From: Candidatus Gastranaerophilales bacterium
Lineage (GTDB): Bacteria; Cyanobacteriota; Vampirovibrionia; Gastranaerophilales; Gastranaerophilaceae
Assembly: GCA_944323335.1 (NCBI GenBank)
Contig: CALUSB010000001.1
Coordinates: 1 to 64,000 of the forward strand
Direction of reading: 5' to 3'
DNA: 64,000 nt
Position 1 is the first letter of the stretch. Every line of letters starts with the position of its first letter. Both the position numbers and the translations under genes were made by a program. The notes beneath the pieces are model-generated. The model did no database searches. It was not told the DNA's origin and was given only the letters and a program-made list of their open reading frames with translations. This document shows positions 23,607-33,121 of this stretch, piece after piece.

Positions 23607-24974
23607 TTATCTAAAACGTCCGTTTCGTGGCATTTTGCCCATAAGTGCAGATTTGCCGCCTTTTTTAAATGCCTGCTTTAAACCGCCTAAACCCTGCATC
23701 ATCTTTCTCATTTGTTCAAATTGAGAAACAAAAGCGTTAAGCTCGTTTAGCTCCAAGCCTGCCCCGCGCGCTATTCTTTTTTTCCTTGAAGCATTTAACA
23801 ACTCAGGGTTTCTGCGCTCCTCAGGCGTCATAGAGGATATAAAAACCTCCATTTTTTTAAACTGTTTTTCACCCTCGTGAGAAATTTTTTGTCTGTCGTC
23901 TTTATTTAACCCCGGGATTGGCAGCATGCCCAAAATACCCTCAAACGAGCCGAGCATTTTTATTTGTTTTTGAATTTTTAGAAAATCAACAAAACTAAAC
24001 TGCGCTTTTAAAAACTTTTCTTCAAGTTTTTTTGCTTCTTCAACATCAATATTCTGCTGAGCTTTTTCAACAAGAGAAACAATATCACCCATGCCTAATA
24101 TTCTTGATGCCATTCTATCGGGGTAAAAATCTTCAAGCGGTTCGATTTTTTCACCCATACCGACAAGTTTAATTGCTTTTTTTGTCGAATAAACAACACT
24201 GAGCGCGCAACCGCCCTTTGTATCGCCGTCAAGCTTGGTTAGGATTATACCTGTTATACCTAACTGCTCGTCAAAGTTTCTTGCTACATCAATCGCCTCT
24301 TGACCTGTCATAGAGTCAATTACAAGAAGTTTTTCGTTAAGCGGGTACATTCTCTCAAGCAAAAGCAGCTCTGCCATCATGGATGTATCAATCTGCAAGC
24401 GCCCTGCAGTATCAAGGATTAAAACAGTATTTTGATTTTCTTTTGCATAAGCTATAGCGCTATCTACGATTTTTCTGACATCTTTTTCATCATCAAGAGA
24501 AAAGAAATCAAGATTGTTTTCCTTACATAGTGTCTTTAGCTGCAAAATAGCAGCGGGTCTGTACACATCACATGCTACAAGCAGGGGCTTTTTACCTTCT
24601 TTTTTAAGCTTTAAACCAAGCTTTGCAGAGCTTGTCGTTTTACCTGAACCCTGCAAGCCAAGCATCATAATAAAAGATGGATTAGTGTCAAGATTTAGAG
24701 GGGATTTTTCCTTGCCCAAAAGCTCAACAAGCTCATCGTTAACGATTTTTATGAGCATTTGAGAGGGGTTAACGCTTTTTATGACCTCTTGACCCTGTGC
24801 TTTATCTTTTATGTTTGAAACAAAAGACTTTACAACATTAAGCGAAACATCCGCCCCTAAAAGCGCACGGCGAATTTCACGAAGGGCATCTTGCATATTT
24901 TCTTCACTTAAGTGAGAATTGCCCGCGGTTTTTTTAATAATTTCCTGAAGCCTTTGTGATAGAGAATCAAACAT
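23607..24974 (-). CDS. ffh: signal recognition particle GTPase
   Basis: This 455-residue protein binds the SRP RNA and nascent membrane proteins. The N domain is helical, the G domain has G1 GLQGSGKTT (about residues 106-114), VACDVYRPAAI, DTAGRLQ and TKLDGDTKGG. The methionine-bearing M domain covers about residues 310-440, with GMLPIPG and the RNA-binding GLELNELNAFVSQFEQM region. The length and order are normal. No SRP RNA gene was recognised in the window. Confidence 0.96.
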   Translation of the reverse strand: MFDSLSQRLQEIIKKTAGNSHLSEENMQDALREIRRALLGADVSLNVVKSFVSNIKDKAQGQEVIKSVNPSQMLIKIVNDELVELLGKEKSPLNLDTNPSFIMMLGLQGSGKTTSSAKLGLKLKKEGKKPLLVACDVYRPAAILQLKTLCKENNLDFFSLDDEKDVRKIVDSAIAYAKENQNTVLILDTAGRLQIDTSMMAELLLLERMYPLNEKLLVIDSMTGQEAIDVARNFDEQLGITGIILTKLDGDTKGGCALSVVYSTKKAIKLVGMGEKIEPLEDFYPDRMASRILGMGDIVSLVEKAQQNIDVEEAKKLEEKFLKAQFSFVDFLKIQKQIKMLGSFEGILGMLPIPGLNKDDRQKISHEGEKQFKKMEVFISSMTPEERRNPELLNASRKKRIARGAGLELNELNAFVSQFEQMRKMMQGLGGLKQAFKKGGKSALMGKMPRNGRFR

Positions 24975-25010
24975 AACTAAATTTTACTATAAAAAATATT
25001 TTAGTAAAAT

Positions 25011-25781
25011 TTAGCCCTGATGAGTTTGGACTTTACTTTCATTAGCAGGAGCGGCAACTTGTGCAGGTGTGTCCTTTTGAGCTTTTCCCTTTGTAAATTT
25101 TGAAGCAAAATTTGCTAAGACATCAGAGAAAATCATTGTCGTAATACCTGCCATAATGGCCGTACCTATGATTTTTGCGCTTTGTGTCTTTTTAGCGCAT
25201 TTTTTAGCTATTGCAACAATATCTTCTTTTGAGCGGTTTTTTCTTGCAGTTTTAAAGAAATCTTCAACTTTTTGAGTAGCGGTTTTCATAATATTTTCAA
25301 GCGCATCGTCAGAATTTTTTACCGCGGTTTTTACTTCTTCATCGCTTACGGAGTTGTTTTTAAGATAATTTTTTATTTTATCAATAGCAGTTTCTTTTGT
25401 GAATTCGGCATTATCGGCTATCTTCTCACCAAGTGCGCCCAGTGCCTCTTTTATGCCCTGAACGCTTTTTGAAAATTCATCGGGCTTTGATTTTTCAATT
25501 GTTTCAAGCACAGATTGAAGATATTTATTATTTTCTTGTTTTGCTATAAGCTCTGCAGCATTATTTATGGCATCTGCCATACCGTTTTCATTTGTTTTAA
25601 GATAGTGGTCTGCAATCTCTGCAGCTATCTTTTTATGAGAAACAGGAGCTGCAAGAGAAACTGCCTTACCCGCAACGCCTCCTATAGCACCGCCTATGAG
25701 CATTTTTCTACCTTGGTCTAACATAGCACTTGCCATAGTTGTACTTTGAGAACCGGCACTTTGAGTATTATTTACAGACAT
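25011..25781 (-). CDS. helical protein with two glycine-rich hydrophobic segments, unknown
   Basis: This 256-residue product was not recognised. It opens with a Ser/Gln-rich tail, then a Gly-zipper-like hydrophobic segment (IGGAIGGVAGKAVSLA, about residues 31-46). A long, charged helical middle is rich in Lys, Glu and Asn. A second hydrophobic segment (IIGTAIMAGITTMIF, about residues 204-218) precedes a polar tail. No signal peptide is present. It lies between ffh and the DUF512 gene on the same strand with GGAG before the ATG. Confidence 0.65.
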   Translation of the reverse strand: MSVNNTQSAGSQSTTMASAMLDQGRKMLIGGAIGGVAGKAVSLAAPVSHKKIAAEIADHYLKTNENGMADAINNAAELIAKQENNKYLQSVLETIEKSKPDEFSKSVQGIKEALGALGEKIADNAEFTKETAIDKIKNYLKNNSVSDEEVKTAVKNSDDALENIMKTATQKVEDFFKTARKNRSKEDIVAIAKKCAKKTQSAKIIGTAIMAGITTMIFSDVLANFASKFTKGKAQKDTPAQVAAPANESKVQTHQG

Positions 25782-25840
25782 AAAAGCTCCTTAGAAAATA
25801 ACCTTCATACTTATTAAAAACACAAAATCCTAAAATATTG

Positions 25841-27130
25841 TTATAAGGAGTTAATTATATTTAGTATTTCTTCAAATTTGTAACAATCATTTATTACAAT
25901 AAAGTCGGTTTTTGGAAATTTTTTTCCTAAATCGCTTATTTTTACGCCGTCTAAGAACTCATCCGTTCCCTCTCTTAGCATTACAGATGGAATAATAGCG
26001 TTTTCTACCTTATTTTCTCTAATTGCGCGCTCAATATCAAAACCTGTCACAAGCCCTGTAACATTTATCTTATCGCCAAAAAATTTATTTTTAACATCAA
26101 TAACCTCAAACTCAAGCCCCTCGACATTTATTTCTTTTTTAAATTCCATAAATATCTTAGCTGCGCTTGAACCTGTTAAAAGAGTGAGTTTTTTAGGGGT
26201 TTTAAGTTTCTTTTTAAGTTTCTTTTTACACTTTTTAAAATCATCGGCTAAAAGCCTTATAGCCCCCACACCGTCTTCAATTTGAGAAAATTTTCCGTAG
26301 TATTTTCTATCGGGAATTTCTCTTTTTGCAATTAAAAAGAACTCATCAGATGCCATGGCTATATTTTTTTTCATTTGTTTGTTAAATTCATCAATTGAAT
26401 CAATCACAAAATCCGCCACTTTTTTATCAACGGTTTTTAAATTTTCTTTTCTGAATTTTGAAACACCGACAGGCACAACTGCAAGCGAGTTTAGGATTTT
26501 TTTAAATTTTTTAAGATCGTCTAATGTTCTTAAAAACTCATCGCCGTCGTTGTAATCAGGGCACAGGACAATCTGCGCGTGGATTTTAATATCGTTTTTC
26601 TTTAATCTTTCTAAATCATCCATAATCCTTTTGGCATTTGGATTATTAAGCATTTTTGAGCGTAGAGTGGGATTTGTAGTATGAATTGAAACAAAGATAG
26701 GCGATGGGTGAAACTGTTCAAGGCGCTGCCAGTCTTTTTCTTTCATGTTTGTTAAGGTAACATAAGTCCCTTGAAGATAAGAAAGCCGCCAGTCATCGTC
26801 TTTTACGTATAAGCTGGGTCTAAGACCTTTTGGCTGCTGGTCAACAAAGCAAAAAATACACCTGTTGCAGCACGGCTTTACCCTGTCAAAAACGGCACTT
26901 TCAAAGCTTATTCCAAGGTCGTCCTCTAAGTCCTTTTCTATTTCAAAAATCTCTTCTTCGCCGTTTTTGTGCCTTACATAAAGCTCAATTTCTTCATCTT
27001 GCACAAGAAAACTGTAGTCTATAATATCCCTTGGAACACTACCGTTAATTGAAACTATTTCATCTCCCGAAATTAGCCCCAGCTCATCTGATATAGAGTC
27101 TTTTTGAACATCTGAAATAATAATTTTCAT
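25841..27130 (-). CDS. PDZ and radical-SAM-like DUF512 iron-sulphur oxidoreductase
   Basis: The 429-residue protein has an N-terminal PDZ-like domain (about residues 1-65, SISDELGLISGDEIVSINGS), a cysteine cluster of CxxxCxxC form (C87, C91, C94 in CCNRCIFC) and a radical-SAM-like barrel with VSIHTTNPTLR. A C-terminal DUF512 region follows with LTGSSAAKIF and GLVTGFD. It matches the family known as a cyanobacterial FeS oxidoreductase, also seen in some clostridia. Its substrate is unknown. The gene overlaps padR by 4 bases. Confidence 0.87.
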   Translation of the reverse strand: MKIIISDVQKDSISDELGLISGDEIVSINGSVPRDIIDYSFLVQDEEIELYVRHKNGEEEIFEIEKDLEDDLGISFESAVFDRVKPCCNRCIFCFVDQQPKGLRPSLYVKDDDWRLSYLQGTYVTLTNMKEKDWQRLEQFHPSPIFVSIHTTNPTLRSKMLNNPNAKRIMDDLERLKKNDIKIHAQIVLCPDYNDGDEFLRTLDDLKKFKKILNSLAVVPVGVSKFRKENLKTVDKKVADFVIDSIDEFNKQMKKNIAMASDEFFLIAKREIPDRKYYGKFSQIEDGVGAIRLLADDFKKCKKKLKKKLKTPKKLTLLTGSSAAKIFMEFKKEINVEGLEFEVIDVKNKFFGDKINVTGLVTGFDIERAIRENKVENAIIPSVMLREGTDEFLDGVKISDLGKKFPKTDFIVINDCYKFEEILNIINSL

Positions 27131-27618
27131 AACAAATCCAAAATCCTCTGCGCTTCATCGGCTCTTTGCGCAGCTATATTTTTTTGAGCCTCGCTTAGGT
27201 TGTTATAAGGATTTTTTAGCGCCTCAAGTGTCCTACCTTTAAATAAAATCAGGTGATTTTGAATATTTTTTGTAAATTCTTCTTTTTCATTATCGGATAA
27301 AACATCCGAGCAAAAAATCGCTATTCTTGCGTTGTTTAAAATATGAGAGGGATTGGTGAAATCAAAAGATAAAAGCAGGTTTTTTAAGTGATTTCTGCCT
27401 ACAGGGGTAATGGAGCAGAGTTTAGATGACATACCGCCTTGCGACATTTTATCCTCAAGCTCGATGCAGCCGAGCTTTTGGAGTCTTTTTATTGCAGGGT
27501 TAACCGTGCCTAAGCTCGATTTTAGAAACGCAAAAAACATTTCATCCATTATTTTTGAAATTTTGTAAATTGTGGCATCATACCTGCACAATATGTATAA
27601 AATAACAATCTCGCTCAT
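27127..27618 (-). CDS. PadR-family transcriptional regulator
   Basis: The 163-residue product has the winged-helix core of PadR regulators (EIVILYILCRYDATIYKI, SLGTVNPAIKRLQKLGCIE, LCSITPVGRNHLKNLL). A helical C-terminal dimerisation part follows. The ATG at 27618 is preferred over a TTG two codons upstream. It shares the short divergent gap with uppS, in which a perfect palindrome occurs, and overlaps the oxidoreductase gene downstream, so it may control both itself and that gene. The ligand is unknown. Confidence 0.75.
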   Translation of the reverse strand: MSEIVILYILCRYDATIYKISKIMDEMFFAFLKSSLGTVNPAIKRLQKLGCIELEDKMSQGGMSSKLCSITPVGRNHLKNLLLSFDFTNPSHILNNARIAIFCSDVLSDNEKEEFTKNIQNHLILFKGRTLEALKNPYNNLSEAQKNIAAQRADEAQRILDLL

Positions 27619-27673
27619 AATCAAGATAATTTTATCACAAATTTTGTTGTTATTAAATTTATTTAATTTATAA

Positions 27674-27687
27674 TTTAACTAGTTAAA
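27674..27687. promoter_or_regulatory. 14-bp perfect palindrome, candidate PadR operator
   Basis: TTTAACTAGTTAAA lies in the gap between padR and uppS, about 17 bases before the uppS start. It is a complete dyad in an AT-rich gap, so some chance occurrence is expected, but its place fits an autoregulatory site. Confidence 0.35.
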
Positions 27688-27703
27688 ATACGGGGATTAA
27701 GAT

Positions 27704-28432
27704 TTGTTATCTACTCTTGAAAATACAGATATAAATGAGATTGTAAAAAAGACAAACCTCAAACACATTGCAATTATTATGGATGGCAACAGGCGCTGGG
27801 CGAAAGAAAATATGCTGCCGTCAGCCATGGGGCACAAAAAAGGCGTTGACGCCCTTAAAAAAACCCTTAAAGCTGCTCATAAATTTGGCGTAAAGTACCT
27901 TACTTTATACGCTTTTTCTACCGAAAACTGGAATCGAAAGCAGGAAGAGGTTGACTTTTTAATGAACCTGCTTGCAAGCACCATAAAATCTCAGCTTGAT
28001 GAATTGCACCAAAATGACGTTAAACTGAAGTTTATCGGATATCTAAAAGCCCTAAACCCCCAGCTGCAAGAGATTTTAGCCGATGCCGAAGAAAAAACCA
28101 AAAACAATAACGGTGTAAATCTTCAAATAGCAATTAACTACGGCGCAAGAAACGAGATAACAAACGCCATAAAAGATATGATAAATCAAGGCGTTAGCGC
28201 GCAGGATGTAGATGAAGAACTTGTTTCAAAATTCCTTTATACATCAGATATTCCTGACCCTGACTTACTTATAAGAACAGGCGGAGAAATGAGAATAAGC
28301 AACTACTTACTCTGGCAGATAGCATACAGTGAATTATACGTTACAAAAATGTACTGGCCCGAGTTTGACGAAGAAGCACTTAAAAACTCAATTCTTGAAT
28401 TTGCAAAAAGACAACGCAGATGGGGCGGTTAG
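27704..28432 (+). CDS. uppS: isoprenyl (undecaprenyl) diphosphate synthase
   Basis: This cis-prenyltransferase makes the lipid carrier for peptidoglycan and surface glycans. The catalytic Asp is in HIAIIMDGNRRWA (D27); further motifs are the YLTLYAFSTENW block, VNLQIAINYGAR, and DPDLLIRTGGEMRISNYLLW with the closing CTP-like basic residues. Length 242 is normal. The start is TTG at 27704 with GGGGA upstream. It overlaps nothing and leads into rdgB 1 base after its stop. Confidence 0.94.
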   Translation: MLSTLENTDINEIVKKTNLKHIAIIMDGNRRWAKENMLPSAMGHKKGVDALKKTLKAAHKFGVKYLTLYAFSTENWNRKQEEVDFLMNLLASTIKSQLDELHQNDVKLKFIGYLKALNPQLQEILADAEEKTKNNNGVNLQIAINYGARNEITNAIKDMINQGVSAQDVDEELVSKFLYTSDIPDPDLLIRTGGEMRISNYLLWQIAYSELYVTKMYWPEFDEEALKNSILEFAKRQRRWGG

Positions 28433-28433
28433 T

Positions 28434-29024
28434 ATGCTACAAATCGTACTTGCAACGGGAAATAAACATAAAGTTGAAGAAATAAATCAGGTATCTGTGC
28501 CCTTTGGAGTAGAGTTTGTACTGCCTGATGAGGGTTTTAACCCGATTGAGGACGGCTCAACCTTTGAAGAAAACTCTTATGCCAAAGCTCTTGCAGCGGC
28601 ACAGTGCGAAAAAAGCGGCAGAAAGTACTTTATGGCTGATGATTCGGGTCTTTGCACAGACTTTCTAAACGGCGCACCGGGTCTTAAAAGTGCAAGATAT
28701 GCACCAAGTGCCAATGAGCGCATTGAAAAACTTCTATGTGCACTAAAAGACGCTAAAGAATCCGAGCGCGGAGCAAAGTTTGTCTGCTCGCTTGTTTTAA
28801 TAAACAAAACAGGAGAAGTATTAAACAAAACAAACGGCATATGCAAAGGTAAAATCGCTCACCAAAAAAGCGGCGAGGGCGGCTTTGGCTATGACCCCAT
28901 ATTTATTGTAGAAAATATTAACAAAACCATGGCGTCACTGAGTGAAGATGAGAAAAATCGCATATCACACAGGGGCAGAGCACTTATGGATATGTTAATG
29001 TGGATTAAATGTTCAAATCTATGA
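28434..29024 (+). CDS. rdgB: XTP/dITP pyrophosphatase (HAM1/RdgB)
   Basis: The enzyme removes non-canonical purine nucleotides such as dITP and XTP. The ATG at 28434 begins the conserved MLQIVLATGNKHKVEEI, so the longer upstream frame is not used. Other motifs are FMADDSGLCTDFLNGAPG, SARYA, and GFGYDPIFIVE with SHRGRAL at the end. The protein has 196 residues, the usual size. It starts 1 base after the uppS stop codon and is likely cotranscribed. Confidence 0.94.
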   Translation: MLQIVLATGNKHKVEEINQVSVPFGVEFVLPDEGFNPIEDGSTFEENSYAKALAAAQCEKSGRKYFMADDSGLCTDFLNGAPGLKSARYAPSANERIEKLLCALKDAKESERGAKFVCSLVLINKTGEVLNKTNGICKGKIAHQKSGEGGFGYDPIFIVENINKTMASLSEDEKNRISHRGRALMDMLMWIKCSNL

Positions 29025-29070
29025 AAAATATAGTATAATTTCATGTGAGGATAGAATTTAAGGGTTATAG

Positions 29071-30837
29071 ATGTCAAAACTTGCCACAGATGTTCAAGTC
29101 ACCCAAACCACGGAGATTAGAGATTTTCTCTTAAAGACTTTTGATAGTATTTTAGATGACACAAAAATTCTAAAAACATCAAAAATCGAACAATGCCATA
29201 AAAAGGCAATCTCTCTTAAGGCATTTGACCTTGTTTCAATTTCTATGTCACTAATAGGCTACATCGGCTACAGGTGGAATCAGGAAAGATACTATAAAAC
29301 CTTAAATATCCTAAATGACGCACACTACCTTGCAAACTCTTCAAATTCCCTGCTTGCGCTTAAAATTAATATGTATCTTATGGCACAGATTGAATTTTTT
29401 GAACAAAATTACTCTCAATCGCTTGAACTTATAGAGGCGGCGCTGCATATAAAACTTGAAGATACGCTTGATTTTGATGAAAAAATTCAAAATTCAAAAA
29501 CAAAAATAGAAAAGCATAACAAACAAAGGGTTATATCCTCCGCCCCGCCAAGTTTTATACCTGAAAATAATCGGCAGGAAGACCCTCTTATTGCACTTCT
29601 TAAAGTCGGAAGAACGATAGCTGTTGAAACCAATATAGATACACTTTTGACTATTATCGCGCAAGAAATCAAACAAGCGCTTAACGCTGACAGGTGCACG
29701 GTATTTTTGCTTGATGAAGAAAAACACGAACTCTGGTCTAAGGTAGCTTTAGGGCTTGAAATGCAAGAAATTCGCTTCGCCTCTAACTTAGGTCTTGCAG
29801 GGCACGTTGCGACAACCGGCGAGACGGTAAATATAAAAGACGCATACACCGACAAGCGTTTTAATAAAGAAATAGATATGCAAACAGGATATAAAACAAA
29901 AACTATCCTCTGTATGCCTATTCGTAACCTCAGCCACCAGATTGTGGGGGTTTTTCAGGTTTTAAACAAAAAAGACGGCGAATTTACTAACAAAGATGAA
30001 GATTTACTTATTGCAATAGGTTCTTCGGCAGGCATCGCGCTTGAAAATGCAAATTTATTTAACAAGCAAAAAATCCTAATCGAAGAGCAAAAGCAGCTAT
30101 TCTCAAGCTTCATAGACACGCTTTCAGCCTCTATCGATGCTCGCGACAAGATTACCTCAGGTCACTCAAAAAGAGTCACCATGTACGCTTCTTTAATCTG
30201 TGATGAGCTTGATATGAACGAGAAAGAAAAAGAAGTCATAAAACACGCCTCACTTTTGCATGATATAGGAAAAATAGGCATAAAAGACTCTATTCTTCAA
30301 AAAGAGGGCAAGCTGACTCCTGAAGAATACGACCACATCAAGCTGCATGCTAATATGACCCATGATATTTTAGGCAAAATCTACGTTTCAAAAGAATTTG
30401 AAAATGTAGCTCAAATTGCCTCATCTCATCATGAAAAATACGACGGAACGGGTTATTTCTTGGGTTTAAAAGGAGACGATATCCCTCTTGGCGGCAGAAT
30501 TCTTGCGGTATCGGACGTTTTTGACGCCATAACATCAAAAAGGCACTACCGTTCAAAAATGAAAATCGACGACGCCATAAAAGTCCTTATAGACGGCTCA
30601 AATAAGCATTTTGATAAAAAAATTGTTGACGTGTTTTTATCTATTACATGTGATAAAATAATACATGTATTAACCTGCGACTTTAATCTTGAAATTGCAC
30701 AGAATGACAAATTACTTCTTGAAAAGTACAAATTAGCTGATTTGTATGCAATTTTACAAAAGGAAGAAGAAGGCGAATCTCACGAAAAAACAGTTGCGCA
30801 GGTCTTTAGTAAATATTATAATTTCACCCAGAACTAA
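29071..30837 (+). CDS. GAF and HD-GYP domain protein (putative cyclic-di-GMP phosphodiesterase)
   Basis: The 588-residue protein has a helical, TPR-like N-terminal part (about residues 45-150), a GAF sensor domain (about 185-330; GLAGHVATTGETVNI) and a C-terminal HD-GYP domain. H397-D398 in HASLLHDIGKIG and the HHEKYDGTGY stretch (453-462) are the family signature, here GTGY where GYP is typical. Hydrolysis of cyclic-di-GMP is the family activity; the change at GYP leaves this uncertain. A TATAAT sequence lies at 29034-29039. No membrane segment is visible. Confidence 0.85.
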   Translation: MSKLATDVQVTQTTEIRDFLLKTFDSILDDTKILKTSKIEQCHKKAISLKAFDLVSISMSLIGYIGYRWNQERYYKTLNILNDAHYLANSSNSLLALKINMYLMAQIEFFEQNYSQSLELIEAALHIKLEDTLDFDEKIQNSKTKIEKHNKQRVISSAPPSFIPENNRQEDPLIALLKVGRTIAVETNIDTLLTIIAQEIKQALNADRCTVFLLDEEKHELWSKVALGLEMQEIRFASNLGLAGHVATTGETVNIKDAYTDKRFNKEIDMQTGYKTKTILCMPIRNLSHQIVGVFQVLNKKDGEFTNKDEDLLIAIGSSAGIALENANLFNKQKILIEEQKQLFSSFIDTLSASIDARDKITSGHSKRVTMYASLICDELDMNEKEKEVIKHASLLHDIGKIGIKDSILQKEGKLTPEEYDHIKLHANMTHDILGKIYVSKEFENVAQIASSHHEKYDGTGYFLGLKGDDIPLGGRILAVSDVFDAITSKRHYRSKMKIDDAIKVLIDGSNKHFDKKIVDVFLSITCDKIIHVLTCDFNLEIAQNDKLLLEKYKLADLYAILQKEEEGESHEKTVAQVFSKYYNFTQN

Positions 30838-30849
30838 AGAAAATAATTA

Positions 30850-32517
30850 ATGAAATATTATAGCTCAATATTACTGTGTATTTTTATGCTAAGCGGCGCT
30901 ATGCAAGCATTTGCCGCAAGCGACAGTCTGCTTGAATTTCAAAAATCAAATGTCCCCGTGTCAAATACAACACCAAAAGAGTCTAAAGGCGGGACTTTCA
31001 GCCTTACAACGATTATGGACAATTTTTTAAATATTCAGCAGGATGAAAACAAAAACCTTGATGAATCAGAAAAACAAAGACTTGCGTTTGTTTCTGCCAC
31101 AAAAAAATTCAATCAGGGTAATGTTGTAGTAGCCTATGATGAGTTTAATACGCTTTTAGAATCCATTAACAGTGACTATGCTCTTGTTATTTTTGCAAAG
31201 AGCATGTATGAAATAGGCTTCTTTTCAATAGGGACAAAGAGTCTTGAAAAAATTCGCCACAAAAAATTTCTGGATAATATGACCCAAGAGCTCAAAAAAT
31301 GCTATCTGCCCTCATACGCTCTTGATAAAAACGAAGAAATATATCTGGCTAAAGCCTACTCATCAATTCACTATGACAATTTAGCGCAAGAAACCGCTTT
31401 TGACCTGAATAAAAACACCTCCCTTACGGATAAATCGGATTATGCCAACTTTATCCTCTCTCAAGCCATGAGCAAGTCAAGACAATATTCTCAGGCATTA
31501 ATTTTCATAAATAAAGCCTCTTTAATGAACCCAAGTAACGTATCTTATGACATTTTTAAGATAAAAACACTTATTGCACTAAAGAAAAACAAAGATGCGC
31601 TTAAATTAATCGAACAAATGCAAGAAACAAACAAGGATGAATACATCTTTAAAAACACGGTTTTAGTTTTAAAAGAATCAGTTCTTGCAAACCTTTCCAA
31701 TGATGAAAAAGACAAAAAATACCACCTTACCATGAAAACTTTTCTTGAGGGCAACTATCAAAAAGCAATTCAAGATTGTAAAAACATCATAAGTTTTGAC
31801 AAAAAAAATTATAAAATCCTGACACTTCTTGCAATGGGGCAGTTTATTACAAATGACCCGGATAACGCAAAGAAAAACTACCTTGCAAGCTATAAAATAA
31901 ACAAAAACTATGCGCCGACTCTAAGCGGTCTGGGCGATGTTAAATTTGTGGAATATGACCTTGAGGGTGCACTTAAATACTACAAAAAAGCCCTCTCTCA
32001 AGACCCGACCGACCAGACAAGCGCTATTAAGATGGCACTTATTTACAAAAATGATTCAAAATACTCAAAAGACTTAAAAAATCTTGAGAAAAAACTTGCA
32101 AAAATGAACCCCTCGCCCTTCTTGTCTTATCATTCAATAGCTGCAACAATAGCAAAAAACAATAAAAACCTGAGAAAAGAATACATAAGACGCGCAACCG
32201 TTATAAATCCTTTGTATGAAAACGGCTGGGTAGCTTTTTTAAACCTTGAATTGGACAATAAAAACTTTGAAGAGGCAAAAAATTTCTTGTATATGATTTC
32301 TTTTTCAAATCAGACAAATTACACTTACTTTTACCTAAATGCGCTCTATGACATAGCTTTAGGCAGAACAAACTCGGCTATTGTAAACCTTAAAAACTGT
32401 CTGAGTTTAAATCCTGATTTTGAAGATGCAAACAAAAAGCTTATAAAATTAATACCGAATGAAATAAAACCGCAAACCCCTAAACAAGAGGATATTACAG
32501 GTCAGCAGGCGTTGTGA
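30850..32517 (+). CDS. secreted TPR-repeat protein
   Basis: The 555-residue protein has a signal peptide (about residues 1-24, ending AFAA-SDS) and several TPR-like helical repeats, for example YQKAIQDCKNIISFDKKNY and LEGALKYYKKALSQDPTD. A polar linker precedes the repeats. The exact role is not recognised; periplasmic scaffolding is likely. It follows the HD-GYP gene by 12 bases. Its 3' end overlaps the converging ispD gene by 23 bases. Confidence 0.75.
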   Translation: MKYYSSILLCIFMLSGAMQAFAASDSLLEFQKSNVPVSNTTPKESKGGTFSLTTIMDNFLNIQQDENKNLDESEKQRLAFVSATKKFNQGNVVVAYDEFNTLLESINSDYALVIFAKSMYEIGFFSIGTKSLEKIRHKKFLDNMTQELKKCYLPSYALDKNEEIYLAKAYSSIHYDNLAQETAFDLNKNTSLTDKSDYANFILSQAMSKSRQYSQALIFINKASLMNPSNVSYDIFKIKTLIALKKNKDALKLIEQMQETNKDEYIFKNTVLVLKESVLANLSNDEKDKKYHLTMKTFLEGNYQKAIQDCKNIISFDKKNYKILTLLAMGQFITNDPDNAKKNYLASYKINKNYAPTLSGLGDVKFVEYDLEGALKYYKKALSQDPTDQTSAIKMALIYKNDSKYSKDLKNLEKKLAKMNPSPFLSYHSIAATIAKNNKNLRKEYIRRATVINPLYENGWVAFLNLELDNKNFEEAKNFLYMISFSNQTNYTYFYLNALYDIALGRTNSAIVNLKNCLSLNPDFEDANKKLIKLIPNEIKPQTPKQEDITGQQAL

Positions 32518-33121
32518 TTTTTTTATTTCCCGCAGTATTTTCAAAAATGTAAACACTTTCGCCTAATGCCTCTATCATGCTCGAATCATCCGTAAAAGAA
32601 TCAGAGCCCCTGAATTTTTTGTGCGCCTCCATAATCAAATCATAATAAAAAGCTTGCGGAGTTTGGGCTTGAAAGACTTTTTTTCTGTCGATAGTTTTTT
32701 CTATTATCCCTTTTTCATTTGTAATTTTAATAGTGTCAATTGCAAATACACCGCTGCAGACGGCGTTTTTTTCTTTCACTTCTTCAATTATTTTTAAAAT
32801 ATCACTCTGCTCAATAAACGGCCTTGCCCCGTCATGAATTAATACATAATCGTTGTATTTACAAAGGCAAAGGGCGTTATAGACACTTTCTTGGCGGGTT
32901 TTACCAAAGGGAGCAAAGGTGATTTTTTCTCTGTCATATACGCTGCTTGACTCTATAAAATCTCTTGTAGACTTGGTTGTTGGAATAATTATTTCATCCG
33001 ACACGTTTAAAAATTTTGATATCGTATGCTCAATAACGCTCATTGAGCCTATTTTTACAAGAAGTTTATTTTCTCCAAATCGCGAAGATAAGCCTCCGGC
33101 GGTGATTATAGTGCTAATCAA
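32495..33121 (-). CDS. ispD: 2-C-methyl-D-erythritol 4-phosphate cytidylyltransferase
   Basis: The enzyme carries out the CTP-dependent third step of the MEP isoprenoid pathway. The 208-residue protein has the N-terminal loop IITAGGLSSRFGENKLL, then HDGARPF and the FQAQTPQAFYYDLI block with TDDSSMIEALG. It lacks the IspF half, so it is not the fused form. Its start overlaps the end of thiL by 8 bases; it is the last gene of the long minus-strand string. Confidence 0.92.
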   Translation of the reverse strand: MISTIITAGGLSSRFGENKLLVKIGSMSVIEHTISKFLNVSDEIIIPTTKSTRDFIESSSVYDREKITFAPFGKTRQESVYNALCLCKYNDYVLIHDGARPFIEQSDILKIIEEVKEKNAVCSGVFAIDTIKITNEKGIIEKTIDRKKVFQAQTPQAFYYDLIMEAHKKFRGSDSFTDDSSMIEALGESVYIFENTAGNKKITTPADL

